From: an uncultured Eubacterium sp.
Lineage (GTDB): Bacteria; Bacillota; Clostridia; Lachnospirales; Lachnospiraceae
Length of the DNA stretch: 36,720 nucleotides
NCBI GenBank assembly: GCA_910586045.1
Contig: CAJUIH010000021.1
Coordinates: forward strand, 1 to 36,720
Direction of reading: 5' to 3'
The position numbers and the translations under genes are program-made. This document shows, piece by piece, positions 17,037 through 24,451 of this stretch (positions are counted from its first letter, which is position 1; the number at the start of each line of letters is the position of its first letter). Under the pieces are notes generated by a model, which worked only from the letters and a program-made list of their open reading frames with translations, was not told the DNA's origin and made no database searches.

Positions 17037-17807
17037 CTATAGGTAAGTTATTTCGGGACAGTTCCTCAGAAAAAATTCCAGCATTTCTTCCGAAAATAAC
17101 GTCTTTCCAGGCATCCGCCGGACCGTATGCGCAAGCGTCCTGCCGATTTCATAATTTGCCGGCGCGGCGGCAAGGTCTGCCTGTTCTAACATGGACCGGT
17201 CAAACGCGCTGTCTCCTGCCGCAATCACTTTGCAGGCGCCTGTGTATTTGCGGAAACGGGCAAGCGCGCTGCCTTTGTCCAGCTTTTTAGGGACGACGTA
17301 TACTTTTTCCCCGTTTTGAAACACGTCTACTTTTTGGATATTTAGATGTCTGGCCAAATAGGCGGCGGTCTCCTGCGGACGGCTGCATTTTGTAAATACA
17401 AACAGCTTATGAAGCAGACGGACTTCCATCGTGCGGCTTTTTTCCGCTTCCAGCATTTGTACGGCCGTTTCCAGCTCTGTCTGGCTTTCCTGCACCAGGC
17501 GTATGGACTGGCGGTACCAGGCGTCGTCGTTTTTGCCGTCGATCAGCAGTTGCCCGCCATTACAGACCAGTGCGTAAGGGATCTTTCCGATTCCAAGTTC
17601 GATGCGTGCATATTGTTCGGCCGTCCTTGTTGTCGTCGGAATGATCTGCACATAGGGCTGCAGTTTTCGCAGCAGTTCTTGTGTCCGTTCCGTAAGGAAT
17701 GAAATCTCCCGTCCCTGATAGATTTCAGCAGTCCGTTTCTTTGGGCCGATCGGATGCCGATAGGAATAAATCAGCGTATTGTCTAAATCTACATGAAAAA
17801 GAATCAT
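17037..17807 (-). CDS. HAD superfamily phosphatase (Ter-module type)
   Basis: A 256-residue HAD hydrolase with all four motifs: DLDNT (Asp7/Asp9), TTTRT (58-62), Lys178 in KLDKG, and GDSAFD (198-203). The insert between motifs II and III (about 80-170) fits a type IIB cap, as in phosphatases for small phosphorylated metabolites or sugars. HAD phosphatases belong to the published Ter biosynthetic module, where they may dephosphorylate a nucleotide-like intermediate (inference). The gene starts six bases after the stop of the hybrid kinase gene, so it is probably cotranscribed with it. It is convergent with telA, sharing the terminator at 16960-17006. Confidence 0.88.
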   Translation of the reverse strand: MILFHVDLDNTLIYSYRHPIGPKKRTAEIYQGREISFLTERTQELLRKLQPYVQIIPTTTRTAEQYARIELGIGKIPYALVCNGGQLLIDGKNDDAWYRQSIRLVQESQTELETAVQMLEAEKSRTMEVRLLHKLFVFTKCSRPQETAAYLARHLNIQKVDVFQNGEKVYVVPKKLDKGSALARFRKYTGACKVIAAGDSAFDRSMLEQADLAAAPANYEIGRTLAHTVRRMPGKTLFSEEMLEFFLRNCPEITYL

Positions 17808-17813
17808 TTCCGG

Positions 17814-20060
17814 TTATTTCACCCCTGTTCCGTACAGATACGCGTGGTTTTGGATGGTTTTTGCAATTGTCTCCAAAAGCAGCGGAATATCAATCGGTTT
17901 GGAAAGATGCGCGTCCATACCGCTTTCGATGGATTTGCGCCGGTCACTCTCAAATGCGTCTGCGGAGAGGGCAATGATCGGGATATGGGACAGTGTTTCG
18001 TCTGAAAGCCTGCGGATCGCCCTGGTTGCTTCCCGTCCATTCATGACAGGCATTTGGATATCCATAAGAATCAGGGAATAGTCGCCTGGTTTTGCGTTCT
18101 GCATTTTTTCAACGGCAATGGTGCCGTCTGTCGCCTGTTCGATTCGAAAACCCAGTCCTTCCAAAATTTCCGTCTCGATTTCCATATTGATTTCATTATC
18201 TTCGACAAGCAGGATCGTCTGGCCGGCAAGCTGGTCCAGAGCTTCGTCCATATCAAAGGAGACGGGAACCGGGCTGTTTTTGACTTTGATCCGCAGTGTC
18301 ACGGTAAATTTTGTACCGACCCCAACCTGGCTTTTTACATCAATGGTTCCGCCCATGGCATTTACAATATTTCTTACAATCGTAAGCCCCAGTCCCGTAC
18401 CAGGGACACCGCTGGCGGTCGTATTTTTTTCCCGTTCGAACGGTTCATACATGCGTTTGGCAAATTCCTCGCTGATCCCAATGCCGTTGTCTTCTACGGA
18501 AAACTGGAACATGGCATAGTCGTTCGGCAGGCTTTCCAGTTCGATTAACATTATGCTGATGTGTCCGCCTTCCTGCGTGTATTTGGCAGCGTTATTTGCG
18601 ATATGTAAAAGTATCTTTCGTAGCTGGTCCGGGTCGCTGACTACATTGCTGTGTGTCAGTCCGGCGGAATAGAGCGAAAGCGTGATGTTCTTTTGGGACA
18701 GTTCTTCCTTTAAAGCGTCCCGGATCTCCTGCAAAATGCTCCATAGGCTGCATTCCGTTTCCATAATTTGGATGTCATCGGATTCTGACCATGAGATCTG
18801 CAGCACCTTATCGATCAGCCCAAGCAGCAGCTTTCCGGACTCTTCAATGCGCGCAAGGTAGTGCGCCATGGATGCGGCATCCGCGGTATTTTGTTTGGCA
18901 AGCGCCGTATAGCCGATAATGGCATTTAACGGCGTGCGCATGTCGTGCGACATATTGGAAAGGAATGTGTTTTTGGCTGTAATGGCCAAAGTCGCGTTAT
19001 GCAGGGCGGATTCCAGCAGTTGCTTTTGCTCCATCTCACGGCGGATTTCCTCGTCGACCCGGCGGTACCCCATTACGATTTGGGAAATATGGTCTTTGCT
19101 TCCTACGTTTACGAACCTAAGCTGCAAATATTGCAGCTCCCCATTAAATATTACCCGGTAATTAATATAGTAGGTTTTATGAAACTGCAGCTTTTCACGG
19201 ATAAAGTCCGGAGACGTACAGCGGCGTACTTGCGCGCGTTCTTCCGGATGCGGCCAGGTATCTGCATAGTTATTATAAAACCAGATATAACTGCGGATTT
19301 GAAGCAGGTTATCAAACTGGTAAACAAGCCGGTTGCTCAGCCGGTAGGGCAGGATCATGTCGTCATCCAGATTGGCGTATAGGATGGACTCATAATTGAC
19401 GCTTAGCCCCTCAATCACTTCCAGACGGCGCAGATGTTCTTTGTTGATTCGTTTTCGTTCTTTATCATACCGGTCAATCAGGCTGAGCAGGGATTGTTCT
19501 TTTTGCTTTTTTTCCAGGAGCAGGGCGTTGTGCTCCGCAAGCTGGCGGTTCTTTTTCTCCGTCACATCGCTCAAAAAAACATAAAACACTTCTCCTAAAA
19601 ACGTATCCCGGATATAATGTCCGAAATCCTCAATCCAGCGCAGTTTTCCGTCTTTTCGTATGATTCGGTATTCTACGTAGTCTAAATCATACTGGCTGGC
19701 TTTTATTTGTTCCCATATACTTTTTTCTACTTCAGCCAGATCGTCCGGGTGTACCAGCCCCTGGAAAGAGTGATGGGTATATTCCTTAAATTCTTTGAAA
19801 GATGCGCACTGGAAGATCCGCAGCAGCGCTTTGTTCGCATAAAGTATTTCCTCGTTGCTGTCTGCCTTGTAAATTAAAAATCCGCCGGGCATCTGTTCCA
19901 AAAAGTCCATAATGTCATAAAAGGTCTGTTTTAACTGGCAGTTGCCCGGATCGGTTTGTAAGCGGTCAATGTCCAAATGGCTGTTTTCAGGTTTGGTTAG
20001 GAGTGCCAGAATACATTCTACCAGGTTGTGTCTGCGATGATTTTCATTCTGTTCGTTCAT
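17814..20060 (-). CDS. Soluble hybrid sensor histidine kinase (PAS-HisKA-HATPase-REC)
   Basis: A 748-residue cytoplasmic hybrid kinase with no membrane segment. Order: PAS domain (about 48-170, LIYKADSNEEILYANKALLRIFQ ... IEDFGHYIRD), coiled coil (172-220), a second PAS-like sensor region (about 222-335), HisKA (H-box NMSHDMRTPLNAIIGY, His372), HATPase (NNAAKYT, EDNGIGIS, GTGLGLTIV) and a C-terminal receiver (LLVEDNE, phospho-acceptor Asp667 in LMDIQMP, Lys721 in LSKPID). There is no Hpt or output domain, so a partner must receive the phosphate. An upstream in-frame ATG would add 14 residues, but AGGGGGAG precedes ATG 20060. It sits between ktrA (63 nt) and the HAD gene. Confidence 0.92.
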   Translation of the reverse strand: MNEQNENHRRHNLVECILALLTKPENSHLDIDRLQTDPGNCQLKQTFYDIMDFLEQMPGGFLIYKADSNEEILYANKALLRIFQCASFKEFKEYTHHSFQGLVHPDDLAEVEKSIWEQIKASQYDLDYVEYRIIRKDGKLRWIEDFGHYIRDTFLGEVFYVFLSDVTEKKNRQLAEHNALLLEKKQKEQSLLSLIDRYDKERKRINKEHLRRLEVIEGLSVNYESILYANLDDDMILPYRLSNRLVYQFDNLLQIRSYIWFYNNYADTWPHPEERAQVRRCTSPDFIREKLQFHKTYYINYRVIFNGELQYLQLRFVNVGSKDHISQIVMGYRRVDEEIRREMEQKQLLESALHNATLAITAKNTFLSNMSHDMRTPLNAIIGYTALAKQNTADAASMAHYLARIEESGKLLLGLIDKVLQISWSESDDIQIMETECSLWSILQEIRDALKEELSQKNITLSLYSAGLTHSNVVSDPDQLRKILLHIANNAAKYTQEGGHISIMLIELESLPNDYAMFQFSVEDNGIGISEEFAKRMYEPFEREKNTTASGVPGTGLGLTIVRNIVNAMGGTIDVKSQVGVGTKFTVTLRIKVKNSPVPVSFDMDEALDQLAGQTILLVEDNEINMEIETEILEGLGFRIEQATDGTIAVEKMQNAKPGDYSLILMDIQMPVMNGREATRAIRRLSDETLSHIPIIALSADAFESDRRKSIESGMDAHLSKPIDIPLLLETIAKTIQNHAYLYGTGVK

Positions 20061-20123
20061 AAAAATCTCCCCCTGCATATGTTCCAATATGCTATACGGC
20101 AATTGTGCCGATTAACGGGATTG

Positions 20124-20786
20124 TCATGAAATTAATTCCCGAATATATTTTTTGTCTATTATGACCAGGACGGAATCCCCGCTTAGGAAAGGCATATCGG
20201 GATCTAAGTCTGTGGTTAGTTCCCCGTCACGGCGCAAAGCGGCAACGTTTAGATTGTGCTTTTGGCGCAGGGACAGTTCTTTTAGGCTTTTTCCGACCCA
20301 CGCTTCTTTTACGGAGATTTCAATCAGCCGTACTCTTTTGGATAGTTCAAAAAAATCGATAAAGTTGCCGTTTACAATATTGCGCGCTTCACGGATGCCG
20401 CCGTCTCGTTCCGGCGTTACAATCTTATCCGCGCCGATTCTTTTAAAAATTTCCGTCATCGTTGCATTCCTGGATTTGGCGAGGACAAACGGCACGCCGG
20501 CTTCTTTTGCAGCCATAATGGCCATAATGCTGGCTTCCAGGCAGCTAGTCATGGTTACGATAACGCCGTCCATATTGGACAGTCCGAGTGAGTCAAACGC
20601 GTGCAGTTCCGTCGCGTCCACCTGGACAGCCATCGTTACGTGCGGCGCAATATCGCTGACGAGGTCTTCGTCTTTGTCAATGGCCATAACCTCGGCGTCC
20701 GCGGCCATCAGTTCCTGTGCGATACTGCGGCCAAATTCGCCCAGTCCGAATACGGCATATGATTTTGTGCTTTCCTGTTTTTTCAT
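20124..20786 (-). CDS. ktrA: Potassium uptake regulatory subunit KtrA (RCK protein)
   Basis: The cytoplasmic gating ring of a Ktr-type K+ channel/transporter: a Rossmann RCK_N domain with AVFGLGEFGRSIA (GxGxxG, residues 12-24) and the acidic end of the second strand (AIDKD), binding NAD(H) or ATP/ADP, and an RCK_C domain (about 135-220). RCK_C domains of KtrA relatives can bind c-di-AMP (family knowledge; not readable here). At 220 residues it is full length. It lies 24 nt after ktrB on the same strand, the usual arrangement. AGGAGAAAG precedes the ATG. Confidence 0.93.
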   Translation of the reverse strand: MKKQESTKSYAVFGLGEFGRSIAQELMAADAEVMAIDKDEDLVSDIAPHVTMAVQVDATELHAFDSLGLSNMDGVIVTMTSCLEASIMAIMAAKEAGVPFVLAKSRNATMTEIFKRIGADKIVTPERDGGIREARNIVNGNFIDFFELSKRVRLIEISVKEAWVGKSLKELSLRQKHNLNVAALRRDGELTTDLDPDMPFLSGDSVLVIIDKKYIRELIS

Positions 20787-20810
20787 TTCTTTCTCCTGTT
20801 TTATAATATT

Positions 20811-22172
20811 TTAACCGACGGCGACGTGTTCTTCCGGCAGTTTTGCCGCGGTCTGCTGGTCGCGCATCGTAAATACCAGTACCATTGTAATCGGGCCAAT
20901 CCGTCCAAGGTACATGCAGATACAAAGGATCAGCTTGCCGGCCAGGCCGATGGCGGAAGTGTAATCCCTTGATATGCCTACGGTGCCCAAGGCGCTGTAT
21001 ACTTCAAAGATCTGATCCACGGCCGCGCCCGGTTCGAATACAACCAAAGCGATAATGGCGGCAATACTTGCCAGAAAACTGATCAGTACAACCGCGAGCG
21101 CTTTGCGAGCGGTTTTGTTTGAAATCCTGCGGTGAAAACAGATGATGTCCTCCCGTCCGCGGACCGTTGCGATTACGGTCAGGATGATAATTGCCAGCGT
21201 GGTTGTTTTTACGCCGCCTGCAGTGCCGACCGGGGAGCCGCCCGTAAACATGAGGAACAAGGTAACGATCACGGACGGCGTGGTAAGTCCTTTTTGCGGT
21301 ATTGTGACAAAACCGGCTGTGCGGGTAGTCACGGACTGGAAACAGGCAGCCAGTATTTTTTGACCGGGGGTAAAGCTGCCGATGGTGTCGGGATTGTGGT
21401 ATTCAAAGGCGAAATAGAGCACAGCGCCGCTAACCAGCAAAAATCCAGTCATCACAAATACAATTTTTGTGTGCAGTTTTAATTGGGACCAAACGCTGCG
21501 GTTGGTTTCACCCTGCAGTTTCTTTTTTACGATATCCATAAAATCAAACCATACAATAAAGCCAAGGCCGCTTAGGATAATAAGCGTCATGGTTACAAGG
21601 TTGATCCAAGGATGGTGTACATAGGGAATAAAACTGTCCGGCCCGACCAGGTCGATCCCTGCGTTGCAAAAGGCGGAAACAGCATGGAACAGGCTGTACC
21701 AGATCCCTTTCCAATGGTACTTTGGTACGAATGCAGGCAGATAGAGCAAGGCGCCGATACCCTCTACAAGAAAGACCCAGTAACAGACCCGGCGCAAGAA
21801 CTTTACAAGCCCCTGGAGGGTTTCCAGGTTAAAAGCGTCGCCTAAAAGCATCCGGCTGCTTAATGACAATTTTTTTCCAAGCAGCATAATAAAAACAGTA
21901 GCCAGAGCTACTACGCCAAGGCCGCCGATTTGGATTAAAACCAGTATCACGATATGGCCGAACAGGTTCCAATGGACAGCCGTTGTGACGGTTACCAGGC
22001 CGGTAACGCAGACACAGCTTGTCGCGGTAAACAGGGCGTCCGCAAACGGGGTTGCTTTGCCGCCCGCGGATGTAAGCGGGGTCATAAGTAAGATCGTCCC
22101 AAGCAGGATTACAAGTAAAAAGCTAAAGGTGATAATCTGCGTCGTGGTCAGGTGTTTTCGTAAAAATTCCAT
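20811..22172 (-). CDS. ktrB: Potassium uptake membrane subunit KtrB/TrkH family
   Basis: A 453-residue membrane protein with eight to ten hydrophobic segments and four P-loop units of the K+ translocating superfamily: TSCVCVTGLVTV, HAVSAFCNAGIDL, QSVTTRTAGFVT and SALGTVGISR each carry the single central Gly of the selectivity filter. It forms the dimeric pore gated by KtrA. The start ATG 22172 is supported by TTTGGAGG; an upstream in-frame start would add 17 residues. First gene of the reverse-strand unit ktrB-ktrA-HK-HAD, with its own promoter at 22215-22243. No c-di-AMP riboswitch fits in the leader of about 35 nt. Confidence 0.94.
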   Translation of the reverse strand: MEFLRKHLTTTQIITFSFLLVILLGTILLMTPLTSAGGKATPFADALFTATSCVCVTGLVTVTTAVHWNLFGHIVILVLIQIGGLGVVALATVFIMLLGKKLSLSSRMLLGDAFNLETLQGLVKFLRRVCYWVFLVEGIGALLYLPAFVPKYHWKGIWYSLFHAVSAFCNAGIDLVGPDSFIPYVHHPWINLVTMTLIILSGLGFIVWFDFMDIVKKKLQGETNRSVWSQLKLHTKIVFVMTGFLLVSGAVLYFAFEYHNPDTIGSFTPGQKILAACFQSVTTRTAGFVTIPQKGLTTPSVIVTLFLMFTGGSPVGTAGGVKTTTLAIIILTVIATVRGREDIICFHRRISNKTARKALAVVLISFLASIAAIIALVVFEPGAAVDQIFEVYSALGTVGISRDYTSAIGLAGKLILCICMYLGRIGPITMVLVFTMRDQQTAAKLPEEHVAVG

Positions 22173-22214
22173 GTCAGCCTCCAAAGTTGCATACGTACGT
22201 TTATGATGTAGTAA

Positions 22215-22243
22215 GTATAGCAAAGTTTGCCGCCCGGTGCAAT
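22215..22243 (-). promoter_or_regulatory. Sigma-A promoter for ktrB (reverse strand)
   Basis: On the reverse strand TTGCAC (22238-22243) and TATACT (22215-22220) lie 17 bp apart, a good match. The transcript would start near 22208, about 36 nt before the KtrB ATG. Confidence 0.75.
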
Positions 22244-22266
22244 AAATTGTTATGCTGTTTGTGCCG

Positions 22267-22295
22267 TAGACTTTCTATGCCGGATGTGGTATACT
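22267..22295 (+). promoter_or_regulatory. Sigma-A type promoter for the AEC transporter gene
   Basis: TAGACT (22267-22272) and TATACT (22290-22295), spacing 17 bp. It is divergent from the ktrB promoter, with -35 boxes only 23 bp apart, so the two may influence each other. Confidence 0.6.
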
Positions 22296-22380
22296 TTAGG
22301 AACTGCAAGATAATCATTATGGAAATCATACTATTTAGAGTCCCTTACCCAAAATGGGACAGGGGGAAAGAAGAGGGTTC

Positions 22381-23307
22381 ATGAGTATTGTAACGGTATT
22401 TTTTCAAATGCTGGCGCTTCTTATTATGATCGGCGTCGGTTTTTTTGCCGCCCGCACGGGCATGCTGGATGCCCATACCAACCAGCAGATGTCGCATATG
22501 ATTGTGCTTATTTTTAATCCGCTGTTAATCGTTTCGAATGCGATCGGGGCTGCCGGGCAGATTTCGTCCGCTGCGATGGGGAAAGTTGCGCTGATTGCGT
22601 GCGGGATGTTTTTGTTTTTTATTGTGTGCGGGATGCTGCTGTCTCCGTTATTTGAAAGGACAGATCTGCAGCAGCGGAAAATATTTCAGACGATGTTTGT
22701 ATTTTCTAATTTGGGGTTTATCGGGATTCCGGTTGTCTCCAGTATACTGGGGGCACAGTATGTGGTTTATGTGACCGAGTTCGTGCTGATTTATACGCTT
22801 GTTTTCTACACCTATGGGATTGCGCTGATGGACGGGCACTTTTCGGCTGCGTCGGTAAAGGCGATGGTAAACCCCGGGATGGTATGCGGGATCGCTGCGC
22901 TTGGTATCATTCTGTTTGAGATCCCTCTGCCTGGATTTTTAAAAACGTCAATTACGTATCTGGGCGGCGTGGCTTCTCCGATGGCATTGGTAGCCGTCGG
23001 TTTTACCCTGGCGCATGCGGATTTAAAGACCGTATTCGGGCAGCCGAGGCTGTATGTTTTTTCCGTGGTCAAGCTGCTGGTACTGCCGCTTTTACTGCTG
23101 CCTATTTTGCGGATGGTGATTAAAGATGCGCCGCTTGCGGCGGTGTGTATGATTATGTTTGGGATGCCGATTGGGAATATGCCGCTGATTCTTGGCAATG
23201 AACGCGGGATTGACGGGACGACATGCGGGGCGGCGATTATATTGACAACGATCCTTTGTGTGTTTACGGTCCCGGTATTGATGGCGGCGGTGCAGTCATT
23301 TGTCTGA
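22381..23307 (+). CDS. AEC family transporter (auxin efflux carrier-like, malate/organic anion permease)
   Basis: A 308-residue integral membrane protein with about ten hydrophobic segments in the two-times-five arrangement of the AEC family. Features include the FFAARTGMLD cytoplasmic loop, IFNPLLIVSN in TM2 and GMPIGNMPLIL near the C terminus. Members export or take up organic anions or auxin-like compounds; the substrate here is unknown. AAGAGGG is three bases before ATG 22381; an in-frame TTG/ATG nine codons upstream is less well placed. A small GTCCC/GGGAC hairpin lies just before the Shine-Dalgarno. The next gene has its own promoter. Confidence 0.88.
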   Translation: MSIVTVFFQMLALLIMIGVGFFAARTGMLDAHTNQQMSHMIVLIFNPLLIVSNAIGAAGQISSAAMGKVALIACGMFLFFIVCGMLLSPLFERTDLQQRKIFQTMFVFSNLGFIGIPVVSSILGAQYVVYVTEFVLIYTLVFYTYGIALMDGHFSAASVKAMVNPGMVCGIAALGIILFEIPLPGFLKTSITYLGGVASPMALVAVGFTLAHADLKTVFGQPRLYVFSVVKLLVLPLLLLPILRMVIKDAPLAAVCMIMFGMPIGNMPLILGNERGIDGTTCGAAIILTTILCVFTVPVLMAAVQSFV

Positions 23308-23313
23308 CGGGGC

Positions 23314-23342
23314 TTGCGCCGGATCGCGGGGCGTGCTATAGT
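23314..23342 (+). promoter_or_regulatory. Sigma-A type promoter for the kinase-ParB/Srx-like gene
   Basis: TTGCGC (23314-23319) and TATAGT (23337-23342) are exactly 17 bp apart and begin seven bases after the AEC stop codon. The leader would be only about 18 nt. Confidence 0.6.
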
Positions 23343-23366
23343 GAGAAAAAATGGGGAGGATTGCTT

Positions 23367-24287
23367 ATGAATATTACAATAACAGGAAATCTTGGCAGCG
23401 GAAAAACGAGTGTGTGTAAGGAACTTAAAAAAATGGGCTTTGCAATCGTATCTGCCGGGGATATCTTCCGGGAACTGGCGGCGGAAAAGGGAATGACCGT
23501 AATTGAACTCAATGAGGCGGCGAAAAGCGACCGCAGCATTGATGATATGCTGGACCAGCGCAGCAGTGAACTCGGACGCAAAATGGACCAGACAGTATTC
23601 GATTCCAGGCTGGCATGGCATTTCGCAGCGCATAGCTTTAAGGTTTTTTTGCTCGTTGACACGCAGGAAGCGGCACGGCGCGTGTTTGCCGGAGACAGCC
23701 GGAATGCGGAAAATTACGCGGATGTAAAAGAGGCGGAGATTGGGCTGAAAACGAGAGCCAGGCTGGAGCAGGAACGGTTTGCGAATCTGTATGGGCTGGA
23801 TTATTACGACGCGTCAAATTATGACCTTGTCATTGAAAGCAGCATGGCTTCCCCGCAGCAGCTTGCACAGGAAATTATCCGAAATTTTGAGCAATACCAA
23901 AAAGAACCGTTTTCCACGAAAGCAGAATTAAACCTGCAGGGATTCTATCCACAGAAACGGTTTGCGCAGATGGATTTAAAACGGCTGGAGCACTGCCGCA
24001 GGCAAGAAGAACAAACTCCTGGGCTGTGTGCGATAGGAAAACCGGACCTTGCGGTAAAAAACGGTTATTATTGTATTGAAAAAGGGCACCATGCCGTATT
24101 TGCGGCGATCGCGGCGGGCAAAGTGTTTGCGCAGGCCGGTTCGATCCGCATCGACGACGCAGATGGCAATAAGGAGTGGGCCGTGACGGCGCAGGATTTG
24201 GCGGCATTCGAACAGGCGGGAAATTTCCAGTACTATACGAACCCGGCGCTGCAGCGGGAAAAACCGGGGTGCGGCATCAAATTTTAA
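23367..24287 (+). CDS. Cytidylate-kinase-like P-loop protein with C-terminal ParB/Srx-like domain
   Basis: A 306-residue cytoplasmic protein. Residues 1-175 form an NMP-kinase-like domain: Walker A GNLGSGKTS (7-15), SAGDIFRELAAEKGM (CMP-kinase-like NMP site), DDMLDQRSSELG, and SRLAWHF and VDTQEAARRV (LID region). The C-terminal part (about 190-262) resembles a ParB/sulfiredoxin-like fold, with LAVKNGYYCIEKGHHAVFAA in place of the usual GxxRxxA box; His241/His242 replace the classical GHRR pair. The domain may bind nucleotide or phosphorylate a small molecule, as ParB/Srx-like SerK does (inference). Start: GGGGAGGA, spacing six. This is not the essential Cmk, which lacks such a tail. Confidence 0.75.
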   Translation: MNITITGNLGSGKTSVCKELKKMGFAIVSAGDIFRELAAEKGMTVIELNEAAKSDRSIDDMLDQRSSELGRKMDQTVFDSRLAWHFAAHSFKVFLLVDTQEAARRVFAGDSRNAENYADVKEAEIGLKTRARLEQERFANLYGLDYYDASNYDLVIESSMASPQQLAQEIIRNFEQYQKEPFSTKAELNLQGFYPQKRFAQMDLKRLEHCRRQEEQTPGLCAIGKPDLAVKNGYYCIEKGHHAVFAAIAAGKVFAQAGSIRIDDADGNKEWAVTAQDLAAFEQAGNFQYYTNPALQREKPGCGIKF

Positions 24288-24333
24288 CCGGGCCTGCAGG
24301 CATGGCACAGATGAATTTTCGCTGGTCAGCCGG

Positions 24334-24433
24334 GAACGGGCTGCCGCACGAACAAAAATACAGCAAAAGACAGCAGTACAGATAGTTTGCGGCTGCTATA
24401 GCTTGTATTTTGTTTTGTGCGACAGCCCGTTTC
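24334..24433. repeat. Long hairpin repeat, copy B (between convergent kinase and uxaC genes)
   Basis: Arms at 24334-24364 and 24401-24433 pair over about 31 bp with few mismatches; an inner CAGCAG/CTGCT helix caps it. Compared with copy A (4755-4852, reverse orientation), both share GCTGCCGCA, AAAATACAG and the GCTGTA/TTGTATTTT strand, about 100 nt in each. It lies after the stop of the kinase gene and 18 nt beyond the uxaC stop, so it could end both transcripts, although no strong T-run follows. Confidence 0.7.
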
Positions 24434-24451
24434 GGTTATCCGGATTTGGCA

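Noticed and set aside
20152..20814. Open frame of 220 codons opposite ktrA
   Set aside because: A mirror of the KtrA coding sequence, Ser-rich, no motif; KtrA is certain.
22173..22260. Possible c-di-AMP (ydaO-type) riboswitch before ktrB
   Set aside because: The mapped promoter leaves a leader of only about 36 nt, far too short for that riboswitch.
22812..23633. Open frame of 273 codons on the reverse strand opposite the AEC and kinase genes
   Set aside because: Spans two real genes on the other strand, with low-complexity Ile/Ser/Thr/Pro content and no recognisable family.
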